From the NCBI GenBank assembly GCA_035222895.1, contig JAVYIG010002729.1, forward strand, positions 124,001-188,000: a stretch of 64,000 nt of DNA, read 5' to 3'. Source of the DNA: Strongylocentrotus droebachiensis. Its lineage: Eukaryota; Echinodermata; Echinoidea; Camarodonta; Strongylocentrotidae. Numbering within the stretch: the first letter of the stretch is position 1; every line of letters starts with the position of its first letter. The notes under the pieces were generated by a model, which was not told where the DNA came from, did not search any database, and saw only the letters and a program-made list of their open reading frames with translations. Positions 32,131-43,340 of this stretch are shown here, piece after piece. A program made the position numbers and the translations under genes.

Positions 32131-32292
32131 ACAGGCCCACTTAGGAAAATAAATAAACAAACACACAACAATCTGGCCGTTTTGTTCGCAAACGCTCAAC
32201 GACATTCGCCTCTTTTGTTTTATTACATATAGACATGATATTAATATATCTTGTGAACATCAGTGAAATGCAACAAAACAGGAAAATAGGAA

Positions 32293-32380
32293 ATGGATGA
32301 TTGGGGAATCACAAGCAGGTTAAAACAGAGGAAAAGAAAGACTTCTGTTGCCAGTCGTGCCGGTTATCTCAACCAAGCTG
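32293..32380 (+). CDS. TMEM183 upstream copy, exon 1A
   Basis: 88 nt, ATG to donor GTATGT, phase 1. It aligns to exon 1 of the complete gene after a 10-nt deletion that swapped the start codon. Confidence 0.6.
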
Positions 32381-34691
32381 GTATGTTGTGTCCTACTTGT
32401 GTATTTTTGTTCAAGTTCTTTTATACGCCAGATCCGAAGTTTGCGATTTGTAAAGACACCCGCCTGGGGCTCTAGCGCGCAAGTAGCAGAGTTCCTGCTA
32501 CGTGGTATAGGCGTTTAGTGTGTATCATTGACTATCAATATTGCGCAATGTCAATCGAGTTTGGACCTTTGCGACTCGATCATTTAACTCATCCTTCAAA
32601 CGTTCTTTTCCTAGCTTTCTCACACATAGCAGCGTTTAACTATTTAGGGCCCCATTTCTCAAAACTTGTCATCAGTGACAAATGACAAATTTTGTTATAA
32701 ACTAGTAAAATCGTTGCTTCTGATTGGTTATCAGCCCCCCCCCCCCCCTCCCATCGATTTGGTACGCGTATAATTATTATGCTTGTTCCCTCTTTTTGAA
32801 AGCGCCAATCTCCGGTGTGTAGGCCTAAGTCAATGGCGGGATGGACTTTATCGCGAGAAAAAGTACCCCTTTACCGGAGATTTTTGGAACACGCATGCGG
32901 GGGGGGGGGGGAGGGGGGGTATCAGCAGATGTGTCACTGATTTTTTTTCATTGAAAAAGGCTTAGTGAAACGGGTCTCTGGCTGTATGATACTTTCCAAC
33001 TGTTTAACAAACATTTTAATGAACGTTGATGACAAAATACGAATGGAACATACAAGTTTCGTTGGCGAAAATATTTGTTTCGTTTTGCAGATATTTCAGG
33101 TTCAGCATACTTTTGGTGATTGGGCCAACCATATTCAACTATGTTCCGCCATTTTCTAAGACCTCTAGTTCCGCTCAAGCAACCTCCAGTTCCGCTCCTT
33201 AAGTGTGCTTTATACTAGATACCCGACCCCTAATTCCGCTCATGCAACCTCCAGTTCCGCTCCTTTTATTCATGTGTGCTTTATATCACAGACCCCGAAC
33301 TCTAGTTTAGTTCAATTTCGATTTGTGTTCTTTCCCCTTTCACCGATTTTGAGCTTGTGTTGTCGTCCATAAATGTATTATCTTCTAGAATACTGCTTTG
33401 GGACCTTTTATTCGATAAAATTGAACGTAGCATGCTTTACAAGCCTTCTTCCCACTTACTTTTGATTTCTAAATATAATTAATTGATATTGGATTGTAAA
33501 AATATAATTAATTGATATTGCATTGTAACGATAAAGAGTGAAGTTTATACACTGTATCGAGCAAAGAGCTTTTTAGGTACTTGAAAAACAATTATGTTTA
33601 CACATTTCTCCATCAAAATATGTTTATATTAGATCAGTAAAATCGTGACATGTCTGACTGATAAAAACACATCATTTTGTTTGTAGCATCTTTGGGAGAC
33701 ATTATTATACTCCCATTTAGGATACCAATATTGTCTGTGTTTACATTGATTTGTCTCATGAAACGCGGATCTCTCATTAGAATTCCTTTTTTGTTTACAA
33801 ATCATAGATCAGTCTAGATCTGTTTAACTTCAATTTTGATTTATTTGTTTATGTTTGTTTTGCTTTTCTTCAATTCTTACATTATTTTCTTGCAGATTTT
33901 AAACTTGGTGATTTTGCTGACAATTCTGCTGCCAAGTTGCCTACGAGAATAAGCAAGAAAGCCTATCAAATTAATTATGATAAAAGTAAGTACTTCTTTT
34001 AATTTCATTTATATTAAACCGTGTAAGATCCATTATTAATCCTCGGTCTTTTTCTAATTCTGTTTCATGTTTCTGTTTGTTTCTTAATGTTATTATTTTA
34101 GTGAGGGGGAGGGGCCGGTGATCTAGGGCTCCATCTCATAAACATTAGCGATTCATTTGCAATTGATATTAATGCCAACAATGTACATAAGAGATAGGAG
34201 ACTGCACACTTGCAATATTGATTGGGATCAATCGCAACTCTTTATAAGACGGGGCTAGGTATGAGCTAATTATGACACAATGAACATGCAAACTGCTGAA
34301 AACAACTAGATAATGATTATTTGTTTGTTTGTTTGTTTTCTCAACGTGCAAATAGCTGACCTGAGGGAAGAGAGCCCATCGCATGTCAAGAGCAAACTGA
34401 TGACCTATCAGAAGGAAGATTCAAAAGTGGAAGAGAAAAAGGAGAAGAAAAAGAAGAAGACTCAGAAAAAGAAGAAGAAGGGGAAGAAGGAGAACAAGGA
34501 GAACAAGGAGAACAAACAAAAGAAGAAGAAGGAGAAGAAGGAGAAGGAGGAGAAGAAGGAGAAGGAGGAGAAGGAGGAGAAGAAGAACAAGGAAGACATA
34601 GCATGGAACGAAGGAGGTTGGGATAAAAAGGACCAATTGCACTTTGAGATGCATGCGGAGGGAAATTTTGTGTGGCAGGGAGGAAAGAGAG
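32293..34691 (+). CDS. Partial TMEM183 paralogue, exons 1-3 only
   Basis: Exons 32293-32380, 33896-33985 and 34356-34691 are open, keep GT-AG sites and keep the same phases as exons 1-3 of the complete gene. A 10-nt deletion relative to the downstream copy removed its start codon but brought the upstream ATG (MDDWGITSRLKQRKRK) into frame. Exon 2 reads FKLGDFADNSAAKLPTRISK. Exon 3 keeps DLREESPSHVKSKL and AWNEGGWDKKDQLHFEM around an expanded Lys/Glu low-complexity tract. No exon 4 or 5 follows before the next copy. It could be a dead duplicate or alternative 5' exons spliced to exon 4 at 40123, since the phases fit. Flanking intron text is also duplicated. Confidence 0.68.
33896..33985 (+). 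CDS. TMEM183 upstream copy, exon 2A
   Basis: 90 nt, acceptor TCTTGCAG and donor GTAAGT, same length and phase as exon 2 of the complete gene, with no stop. Confidence 0.72.
34126..34257. mobile_element. MITE in TMEM183 copy A intron 2
   Basis: GGGCTCCATCTCATAAACA to CTCTTTATAAGACGGGGCT, inverted ends. A decayed copy occupies the same intron of the complete gene (38,880-38,966), so the insertion predates the duplication. Confidence 0.75.
34356..34691 (+). CDS. TMEM183 upstream copy, exon 3A (Lys/Glu expansion)
   Basis: 336 nt, acceptor AAATAG and donor GTAAAG. It is 81 nt longer than exon 3, an exact multiple of three, due to AAG/GAG repeat expansion. Its frame stays open. Confidence 0.68.
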
Positions 34692-34845
34692 GTAAAGGCC
34701 GTGGGACCAGGCACCGAAAAAAGCCTAGTTTTTCATTTTCGTTCACGTGGTTCGGGGCACTATATCGCAATAACTATCTTAAAATAACCTTAAAAATATG
34801 CAAAATCCGAAGCCTGACTTTAATTTGGAGATTCTATGAAAATTG

Positions 34846-35560
34846 AGCCGTTGGGGAAAAAACGACTATTATATTCGATCCCTGCAAAATATGGGCATTG
34901 GGTCATTTTCGAAATATATTTAATGTTTATCAAGAAATATAAATGCGCAATGAAAATATATTCGATGTTCAGTTATAAGAAATATATGCGTTATCAAATT
35001 AGGCCTATATTCGATTTCGATGTTTGAAAAAATATATGCGTTATTAAAATATTTTATGTTTATAAATAAATATATATGCGCTTTTGAAATATAATGTGTA
35101 AAAATCATGTGATGTTTAAAAAAAATGTATACGCTATTAAGATAATATTGGATGTTTATACAAATATTTGCGTTATCAAAATATTCGATGTTTTTTATAA
35201 ATACATGCTATCAATTTATGCGATATAGTTCGAACTATGCCAACAAAAACAAAAATATATTTGAAAATTGATATGTACCCCAAAAATCAATCATATGCCA
35301 AAGACGGCGAATTATTCTGGGGAAAACCATAAATGTGCTACTCTGTGACAGCCAAGAATAGGCTCAGGGTTTCTATCAATACAATCCTTATATATTTACA
35401 TGCATTTCTATTGTTATAAGAAATACAGGCATAGGCCTATAAACATAAAGATAAGGGGGTCGATGGTTTTCTTTGATACACTTAACAAAATTAGAATTCT
35501 TTGTTCATTATGCAAATCTTCCTGTGAGATGATCAGTCTTAACTATAATTGATTGATTGA
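34846..35560. other. Intergenic AT-rich stretch with ATATATGCG-type repeats
   Basis: Degenerate units of about 60 bp (AAATATATGCGTTATCAAA-like, ATTCGATGTTTAT) at 34,910-35,220. No gene was recognised. Confidence 0.6.
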
Positions 35561-36290
35561 TTTGATTGATTTTTATTCGACAAGCTTCCAACATACAACA
35601 ATATACAATAATAACAGATCAAAAATAAGTCAGCTTGAACAGGATAACCCACGAAAGCTCGAGAGCTTATTTCCAGTGAGGTCCCTTACAGACATGTATA
35701 AAATTAATAAGTTAAAATAGTAATATTTACAGACAGATAAGAAAATTAAAAGAACTACTTATTAAAGATAATAATAACAACATTAAACTGATGATTGAAA
35801 TGATATTAAGTACAAGAAGAAAAAGAAGAAGGAGAAGAAGAAAAAGAGGAGAAGGAAGAAGAGGAAAATAATGATGAATTTGTAGAATTTTTATAACGTA
35901 CGAAAACACAAGTATATACAACATGAAAAAGTATGAACCGACAGAAGAATAAAAATTTCAATCATATAACATGTCATTCACTTCTCTTCTCTGACTGTCA
36001 AGTATTAGGTATTCCTTTAATTTCCCCTTAAAATGATCATAGTTTCCTATTTCTTTTACACCATTGGGAAGGGAATTCCAATGTTTTATGGCATTGTAAT
36101 AAAACGATACTACCTACTCTTTCTGGCAAGTAAGTAAAGTTGAATCGGCTATTTCTTGTATTATAATCATGTAGTAACAAGATCGAAGTTGGATCGAATA
36201 TAATGATTCGACCTAGTATGATATATTTTATGCACGTGATGCAAAAAGATGCAATACGAGTTGTTTTGATACACACGTTATTGTCACCTG
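35560..36290 (-). mobile_element. 3' end of a non-LTR retrotransposon (LINE)
   Basis: The minus strand encodes, across one frameshift, YNTRNSRFNFTYLPE, then FYYNAIKHWNSLPNGVKEIG and FKGKLKEYLIL, the conserved C-terminus of LINE reverse-transcriptase proteins, followed by a stop and a 3' UTR that ends at a (TTGA)n-like tail near 35,560 (AATCAATCAAATCAATCAAT on minus). It is 5'-truncated. Confidence 0.82.
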
Positions 36291-36806
36291 AGTTTACCCA
36301 GTTGTGACAGAGTTGTTTTTCTTGTTGTTGTTTAATATTACATTTGTATTAAAATTTGCTTTTCCGAAAATTTTAGGAATAAATTGATGTACGTGTTGAT
36401 CTTTTACAAAATCCTGGGGTGTCAATAGATACATAATAGCCAACTGGCTATAATTAGCACCCTCCAACCCCCCCCCCCCCCTCAGCTCCTCCCCACTTAA
36501 CAATAAATAACGAAAATTGAAATTTAGAAGGGGAATTCATATTGACATAATTAAGAAGAAGATGATAGAACAACCCCCAAAACGATCCCCCCTCCGTTAT
36601 AATTTCTTTCTTTCTCAGTTATTCAAATTCTTTGAGTGTGCGCAATGCGTGTGTACCTTTCTTAATTTGTTTCTTCTTCATTAATTTTTGTTTTCTCTCT
36701 TTCTATTTCTTGAATTCTTTTTAAATTTCGTTTAATTCTTACCATATATCAATTAGCTAGGTCTACCCCCCTCGTAGGCCTGTTCACTGAGTATACCCTC
36801 CCCCAG

Positions 36807-36975
36807 CAGGCACGTAGCCATAGTTTGATCATACCCTGGTTTGATGTTTGGGGGGGGGGGGGCACATACATGTAATCGATCGAGGTAAAAAAAAAAGTTC
36901 AACCGATCTTGGAAATTTTGGGGCGGCACGTGCCCCCCCCCCCCCGCCCCTCGTACCCCCGTGGCTACGTGCCTG
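36807..36975. mobile_element. Short hAT-like MITE
   Basis: Inverted ends CAGGCACGTAGCCA and its complement TGGCTACGTGCCTG; flanks TCCCCCAG and TCCCCCCAG, an 8-bp duplication with one extra C. Poly-G and poly-C lie inside. Confidence 0.78.
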
Positions 36976-37241
36976 TCCCCCCAGGGCTAACGCTAGGATG
37001 ACTGGGTAAGCTTTTTAAAAGCCCCCCCCCCCCCCCCCATAGCACCCCCTGATTTTGTAGGAAAACATATAAACAATAACAAAAGCATGAATTGGGCGCG
37101 CCGTTCCTTTTTTAGTAAGCGAACTAAACAACGGAACTCTCCTTCCTAATCATTTTTATTTAATACTTAATTAATATTTTTCGAATATACGTGAAATGCT
37201 ACAGGGTAAATAGGAAATGGGAGATTGGAGAATCACAAACA

Positions 37242-37305
37242 ATGCCTCGAAGGTTGAAACAGAGGAAAGGAAAGACTTCTGGTTCTGTTGTCGGTCACCA
37301 AGCTG
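37242..37305 (+). CDS. TMEM183: TMEM183 exon 1
   Basis: 64 nt, MPRRLKQRKGKTSGSVVGHQ then A; donor GTATGT; phase 1 out. Flanking sequence is clearly homologous to the exon-1 region of the upstream copy. Confidence 0.82.
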
Positions 37306-40300
37306 GTATGTATGTGTCCCACGTATCGATTTTTGTGTCTGTCCTTTTATACGCCGGCTCCGAAGGGTGCAACTGGCAAAGACAGCCGCCTGGGGTTGTG
37401 GGGTGGGGTGCAGGTAGCAGAGTTCCTGCTACGTGGTAGGCGTGTGGTGTATATTGACTATTATTGCGCAATGTCAATTGATGTTAGTTTAGATCATTTA
37501 CCTCATTGCGAGTTTGCGACACAAGGTGTAGATCTAATTCCGACTTCATTTTTAGTCATGTGTAATCATATTAATTCAAACGTTCTCTTCTTATTAATCT
37601 TGCAGGCCTTAAATTTCAATATTTTTAGGGCAAGGCCACTTTTCTGTAGGGCACATTCCTATATTACAGCACAAATAGGAAGAATTGGAAAGGGCACAAA
37701 AAATCTCCAAGGCCAATGAGAGGGGCATTGAGGCCAATCAAAGGGGCATCCAAGGCCATGGCCTTGGTGGCCTTGGATTAATTTAAGCCCTGATCTCGGC
37801 ATAACTTGTCCTGACTGCATGACCCCTTTTTCAAACAGAAAGTCAATCAGTTATTAATATTATTCTGAGTTTTAACAAATCTTTCAGTTACCAAAATTTA
37901 AATCTAGATGACAATTAAAATTGAAAACCACTCGTTTTGCTTGTGTGTGTAGAGTTATGGGATGGGGGAAATATGGAGACCTAGAACAGATCAATAAAGC
38001 TTTCTTGTCAGTGTGGACTGTGGAGCAAATGGTGGTGGTTTCCTGCATTTTGGCTGTAATTCACGATAATCTCCTATGTTTCCAAAAATGACAGATGTTC
38101 ACAGAATCACAGTGTTTACGGTTAACTTGCAGCATACTGCAAGTAATGGAGAGTAGAAGACTGTCTTAATTTAGGAGACACTGTCTCAGTGTCTTTTTTG
38201 TCATGAAATTTAGTAGCCTATTTGGGAGACCAACTTAAAACTCCCATTTAGGATACCAATTTTCTGAGTTTACATTGATTTGGCTTATGAAAAGCAGATC
38301 CCTCATTAAAATTCCTCTTTTTTCACATACAAGTACCACAGATATATCTGAATTTATTTTTAGTATTAAATATCCACTGTTGTTTCTGTTCAAATTTGGT
38401 TATGAATCCCATGCATAGAAAACAAATGGACTTCTGAAGTTCTGATCTCGGTGAAGCAAAACTTTGACTCTGAAAAATTGCTTGTTGGTTTATGTTTCTT
38501 TTGTCCTTTTGTTAGCCAATTCTCTAATATGGAAGACTGCCTATTTAATGGATATCTAGTTTGAAAGATCAACCCGCCTATGCAGGCATCAGGCTGGTAG
38601 ATCTATTGAATTAGTGGAAATCATATACTCTGATTTTGATTTATTTGTTAATGTTTTTTTTTTATCCTTGCATTTCTTACAGATTTTAAGCTTGGGGATT
38701 TTGCTGACAATCCTGCTGCTAAATTGCCTTCCCGAATGAGCAAGAAAACTTATCGAATTAAATATGATAAGAGTGAGTACTGATTTTGTTTACTTTTTAG
38801 ATCATGTAAATATAGTACTTAACCTAGTTCTTTGTCTAATACTATTTTATGCTGTTGTTTGTTTCTTATTATTATCAATCCCAACTACATATGTACATAA
38901 GATAAAGAAGACTGAAAATTTGCAATTGATTGGAGGACTTGTGATTGATTCAGATCAATATATCATAGATCATGTAGCTGATATGATTATTTGTTTGTTT
39001 GTAACAGCTGATATGAGGGAAGAGAGCACATCTCAAGTCAAGAGCAAACTGGTGACTCAGGAGGCAGATTCAAAATTTGAAGAGAAAAAGGAGAAGAAGA
39101 TAATCGAGGAAGACCTGGCGTGGGATGAGCGAGATTGGGATGAAAAGGATCTGTTGGACTTTGAGACACATGCTAACTTCTCGTCTCGTCGGCAGTTTGA
39201 TGACGAGGATGATGAGGAAGTAGCGGAGGAGGAGGATGTTGTGTCGCAGAGAGGAAAGAAAGGTAAGCTTTAGTTTGCAAAATGTAATACAAAGTATAAC
39301 TGCAGCTTTTGTAACAAAGGCTGGCAGTCAAACCTCCCTTACTGACCACCTGTCTACAAAGACCACATTTTTGTTTCCCTTGAAAAATGGTTTCTCATTG
39401 AAACGTGTACTAATGTAACCTGTCTACAAAGAACACTTTTTGTGTTTCCCTTGGGCGGTCACTGTAGACAGGTTTGACTGTATCAGGCCATGTGTCCTCC
39501 ATTTTTAATATACAGTGAAACCTGAATATAAAGACCGCTCAAGGGAAACATGCATTGTGGCCTTCAGAGGCAGGTGGTCTGTGTAGACCACTTTACTTTA
39601 ACACATGTTCAATGAGAACCATGGTTTTAAAGGGGATCAAAACATGTGGTCTTTCTATACAGGTGGTAGCCGAAAGAGGTATGACTTTATCTGTATCTAA
39701 TTCACTGGGCAGACGAGATAATTCCTCTTCTTCTTCTTATGGATAATCTGCCTCCTTCAATACGGAAGATTCTAACAGATGTATATACTGGGGTGTGCAG
39801 GTGGACCACTGCACCGGGGTTTCCCCCTTCTCTTATACGAATAATGCAGTGGGTTCTTAATGTGCAAAGGTAGTGACTCTTCTCTACACCGGGCCTCCAT
39901 TTAACATCCTATCTGAGGGACGTAGTGTTTTCCACTTAACATAGCCTGCGTCTATGAAACAAGGGGAGGGGTACGTTAACACACAACGCAAGCTTCAGTC
40001 ATCCGCCTGGGTGAGATTCAAACCCAATATCTTTGGTTCGACAGGCAGACGCTTTACCGACTGAGCCAACTCGCCTCAGAACCTTTTCACCTAACTATTC
40101 CATCACTTCTTTTGGTCGACAGCTTCCAAAAAGAAGACGAAAAAGGATCCTCCACCAGCCCATGAGGGCACCAGAGTGTACCCCACGGATCTCTGGTACG
40201 TCCTGGCCGATTACATCAGACCTGAAGACATCACCACCTTCTCCTGTCTCTGTAAGGCAGCCTACAGTATCACCAGGACAGTATCGTTCTGGAAGAAATT

Positions 40301-41698
40301 GTATTCCAGGTAGGTGGCCTCACATTTCCTCTAGGGACAATAAGCCAGTTCATAGTTGCAGTCTGAGCATGAGCAGATAAAGGTCATTGCAGACCAAATT
40401 GTGAAATACAAGGAGACAAAATACTGGATACATGCTCATGAAAGTTATATGTAATCAGTATTCATTTATGCACAGGCAAGCAGTGCACTCCATGATACAC
40501 AGGTATAAAGTAATCGTTGAAAAGGGGAAACAAAGGCTATTTGTGTAGCACCTTAATCGGTGTAGGAGTGATTAATTCAAAATTTACAAAGTGGGACCTC
40601 TTCATGTTTTGAAGATCTGTGGATATTCGGGGTCATTTGGGACATGTGCTAACCGTGAACTGGTCTATTGTATTGGGTTTTGGTTTGGATTCAACTTTAG
40701 ATTTGGGTTAAGTTTATAGTTAGGATCAGGGCTGGGTGTCTCCACTTCATCTCACCTTTGAGCAATAGGGGACAGACGTTCCTTTTCCCCATCTCTTCAT
40801 AATTTGGAAACTTTATCATTTTAAAGGGGGGGAGGGGGCGTTTCCAAAACTGGTCTATACCTTTCATTTTTATATATTTCTAGCTCAATGTGTATTTTCA
40901 TTCACAGTTGCTGAAATATATTACACAATGTTATGATAGTCCATGGCCAGTTTTTCTTGTATCAATTGAATATTGAATCTGGTTTTGCCTTTTTTGACTC
41001 ACATATCACTACGGTACTCTTTATTTTTTCTATCATATTTCTACAGATACCTCAACTCCAGTACTGCCCTTCCACCTTATCTTCAGCTAGAAGGGAAAAA
41101 ACGTACTCGTGGCCTTCGCGCTTTTGTCATCCGTGCCCTCTACTTCCTGCACGAACCCTACAGACTTGCACTAAACATGACCTCTCCTGTTGGAGAGGGT
41201 CGTTCCTCACCAGAGGCCGTCACAGATTTCACTTGCCTTTACACGTGGTCCTACGGTAAGCTCGGTCACCACTGCACGCACTTCATGAAGCTACGATTAT
41301 GCAACACAGAGGGCGCTGTGCCACATATAGGCGCCTGCTACGATCCTAGCGTCTTCGCGAACGACAACCGCTGGGAATGCATCCTCCGCGTCCACTGCGA
41401 ACACTTCCAGGACGTGCCATCGGCCAAGATCATGGGACTGCAGTTGGTGAGGTCTTCGGTGAGCGTCAGCGCCAACATGCGCCATCATCGGGTCAAGCTA
41501 GAGTTTGGGCGAAAGGGTCGGAGGGGTTTGTACGTCAAGTCCAGCATCGTCCCGGTCTTCCTGGATCCCGTCTTGAAAGTGGACGTCCTGCACTGGTGGC
41601 ATCCTCAGTTCAGGGAGAGTTCACAGAGGTCCATCGATAAGGCGGTTGCTGAGAACGCAGCTAACTTGAGAGAGAATAATGTTTGGGAAGGACTATAA
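37242..41698 (+). CDS. TMEM183: TMEM183 (F-box-like) protein, whole gene (5 exons)
   Basis: Exons 37242-37305, 38683-38772, 39008-39262, 40123-40309 and 41047-41698 join in phase to 1,248 nt, 415 residues. The N-terminus (MPRRLKQRKGKTSG) and exon 2 (DFKLGDFADNPAAKLPSRM) match the basic N-terminal part of animal TMEM183. Exon 3 is acidic with a KK cluster. Exon 4 holds an F-box-like helix set (DLWYVLADYIRPEDITTFSC, then FWKKLYSRY). Exon 5 carries GLRAFVIRALYFLHEPY, NMRHHRVKLEFG, FLDPVLKVDVLHWWHPQF. The vertebrate proteins are about 376 residues. F-box-like domains usually bind SKP1, but the function of this family is not established. I see no 18-residue hydrophobic helix despite the family name. 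The ATG at 37217 is out of frame, so 37242 is chosen. A partial paralogue lies 2.5 kb upstream. Confidence 0.92.
38683..38772 (+). CDS. TMEM183: TMEM183 exon 2
   Basis: 90 nt, acceptor TTCTTACAG and donor GTGAGT. It encodes FKLGDFADNPAAKLPSRMSK and a Tyr/Lys tail. Four related copies or relics of this exon occur in the window. Confidence 0.9.
39008..39262 (+). CDS. TMEM183: TMEM183 exon 3 (acidic)
   Basis: 255 nt, acceptor GTAACAG and donor GTAAGC. It encodes DMREESTSQVKSKLV, EEDLAWDERDWDEKDLLDFE and a Glu/Asp-rich end. Confidence 0.9.
39325..39480. mobile_element. pogo/Tigger-like MITE in TMEM183 intron 3
   Basis: Ends CAGTCAAACCTCCC and AGGTTTGACTG (inverted); interior GACCACCTGTCTACAAAGAC and TTTCCCTTGAAAAATGG as in the 14,003 element. 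A relative (39,513 to about 39,697, ACAGTGAAACCTGAATATAA) follows it. Confidence 0.75.
39775..40078 (-). mobile_element. tRNA-derived SINE next to TMEM183 exon 4
   Basis: The reverse complement starts GGCGAGTTGGCTCAGTCGGT (A-box-like) and contains GGGTTTGAATCTC (B-box, 40,012-40,024), then a non-tRNA body. It looks like a folded tRNA head but has no intact tRNA end. Confidence 0.78.
40123..40309 (+). CDS. TMEM183: TMEM183 exon 4 (F-box-like)
   Basis: 187 nt, acceptor GTCGACAG and donor GTAGGT. It encodes a Lys-rich linker and the F-box-like segment YPTDLWYVLADYIRPED through SFWKKLYS. A minus-strand SINE ends about 45 bp upstream. Confidence 0.93.
41047..41698 (+). CDS. TMEM183: TMEM183 exon 5 (C-terminus)
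   Basis: 652 nt, acceptor TTCTACAG, stop TAA. It is GC-rich relative to its surroundings and holds the conserved MRHHRVKLEFG and LHWWHPQF motifs. Its last 110 bp are repeated twice downstream in eroded form. Confidence 0.94.
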
Positions 41699-41752
41699 AG
41701 TAATGGTATCGTCTTTCAAGCTAGAAATAATTAATGGTCCCATTAAAACCTG

Positions 41753-41862
41753 ACCTGAAGGTTGGCGTCTTGCACTTCTGGCATCCTCAGTCCATTGATA
41801 AGGCAGTGAGGTGCTAAGAATGTAGCTAACCTGAGGGAGAATAATGTTTTGGAAGGACTTGA
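41753..41862 (+). pseudogene. Eroded copy of TMEM183 exon 5 end
   Basis: GGTTGGCGTCTTGCACTTCT through AATGTTTTGGAAGGACTT matches the last ~110 bp of the coding exon with a deletion and frameshift. It lies in the 3' UTR. Confidence 0.85.
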
Positions 41863-41938
41863 ACTCGAGGGATCGCTGTTGAGGGAAATAATGTTTACTT
41901 TATAGAAACACATAAACTATCATATATATATATATTCA

Positions 41939-42014
41939 GAGAGAGGTTTTTCGACAGAGCAGTTGCCAAAAACGCAGCGCACCCGAGGGAAAATAATGTT
42001 TGGGAAGAACTATA
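41939..42014 (+). pseudogene. Second eroded copy of TMEM183 exon 5 end
   Basis: TCGACAGAGCAGTTGCC, AACGCAGCGCACCCGAGGGA and AATGTTTGGGAAGAACTATA match the exon end again, further diverged. Confidence 0.8.
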
Positions 42015-42588
42015 CATTCATGGGATCACTTTTGAGAGAAAAAAATGTTTATCAGAGAGAACTTCTCAAACTATCCTCATCTCCCTGTAATCTGATCGGT
42101 ATTCTATGTTCTGGCCTTTCATCTTGGTACCGTAGAATGTAGATTCCGCAGTAATGACTGTATATGTATTTCATGTTATATTTTTAATGAAATCCTCTCA
42201 TATGGCAAGAGTCAGAAGCGCATGAACCGTACAATTGATGCTAAGTTAATGAGAACATGCTTGGGTCTTGTGAATTTTCGCCTGCTTTGATGAAAAGATC
42301 ATATAGCTATCAAATTATTTTCTATTTCAAAATATTTCCCTCTATTTTCTGTGCAGCAGCAGTATCTTTGCTTTAACATTGCGTAAATGATATATGAATT
42401 CTTTATATGGAATAATTTATTTATTTTTTACCAGAATGTAATTTTCATAATTAGGATTTATGAATAGAATATGAAAAACTACCAACAGCAAAGGGGAACT
42501 TTTGTTTAGAAATCACTATGTGTCATGGCCTGCAAGATTACCAGGAACACAGGTTTTAAAAAAAAAATGAATGGCATGTATGGATTTT

Positions 42589-42594
42589 AATAAA
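42589..42594 (+). terminator. Candidate TMEM183 polyadenylation signal
   Basis: AATAAA 891 bp after the stop, followed by T-rich sequence (CATTTTTACTG). Confidence 0.5.
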
Positions 42595-43166
42595 CATTTT
42601 TACTGCGTGATGGACATGAGCGCTATATAAGTGTCCATTATTAATAATGATTTAGAACAAATTGGTCGTATGTACCATTGGTATCCAAATGTAATCGTTT
42701 TTGAAATCTCATTTACTTCTAAGTATTTCACTGTTGCCTCTTGCTTTCCTGTTTGTGCAATCATTGTTTTAATTTTTTTAATAGGGGAAATTATTCTCTA
42801 TATTTTACTGCCATATTGTATCTTCATTACTCAGGCACAACCGTGCCCCTTAAACGAGTCATGAACGAGTATTAAATCTAATTCATACTGACCTTTATGA
42901 TGTTGATGATTATGTATTATGTTAGCATGTTAAGCCCATCAACTAGGGCGTTTCAATTGGACATCTTATGTGGAATTTTTGGGACAACTTTACTTCTGAT
43001 GGTGAATTTGTTTCCCATCGAGCTTATGCAGTATTTTGAGTATTGGTAAAACTGAAATAGTCCCCCCACCCCCCTCCCCCCCCCCAAAAAAAAAAAACAC
43101 AATAACAACAGAAAGTTAGAAAGACAGTGGATTAGTGAAACCAGTTTAATTCATGAAGAATATATA

Positions 43167-43340
43167 CAGTGGAACTTCATTATAAAGAGCTCGTATATAA
43201 CAAGGTATCTGTTAAAACAAGGTGAATTTACTGGTCCCTACTCTTTACATTTTTATTTTTTTACCCTAATACAAGATTCCTCATATATAACAAGGTAATG
43301 TCCAGGGTCCCTAGGTCCTCGTTATAACAAAGTTCCACTG
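43167..43340. mobile_element. pogo/Tigger-type MITE
   Basis: 174 bp, inverted ends CAGTGGAACTTCATTATAA and TTATAACAAAGTTCCACTG, flanked by TA (43165-43166, 43341-43342). Confidence 0.88.

Larger units (their letters stand above)
41699..42600 (+). other. TMEM183 3' UTR
   Basis: AT-rich sequence without gene frames between the stop and a canonical AATAAA at 42589-42594. It contains the two exon-end relics. Confidence 0.6.

Noticed and set aside
39950..40078. A possible functional tRNA gene on the minus strand
   Set aside because: A- and B-box text is present but it continues into a SINE body, and the acceptor stem cannot be closed.
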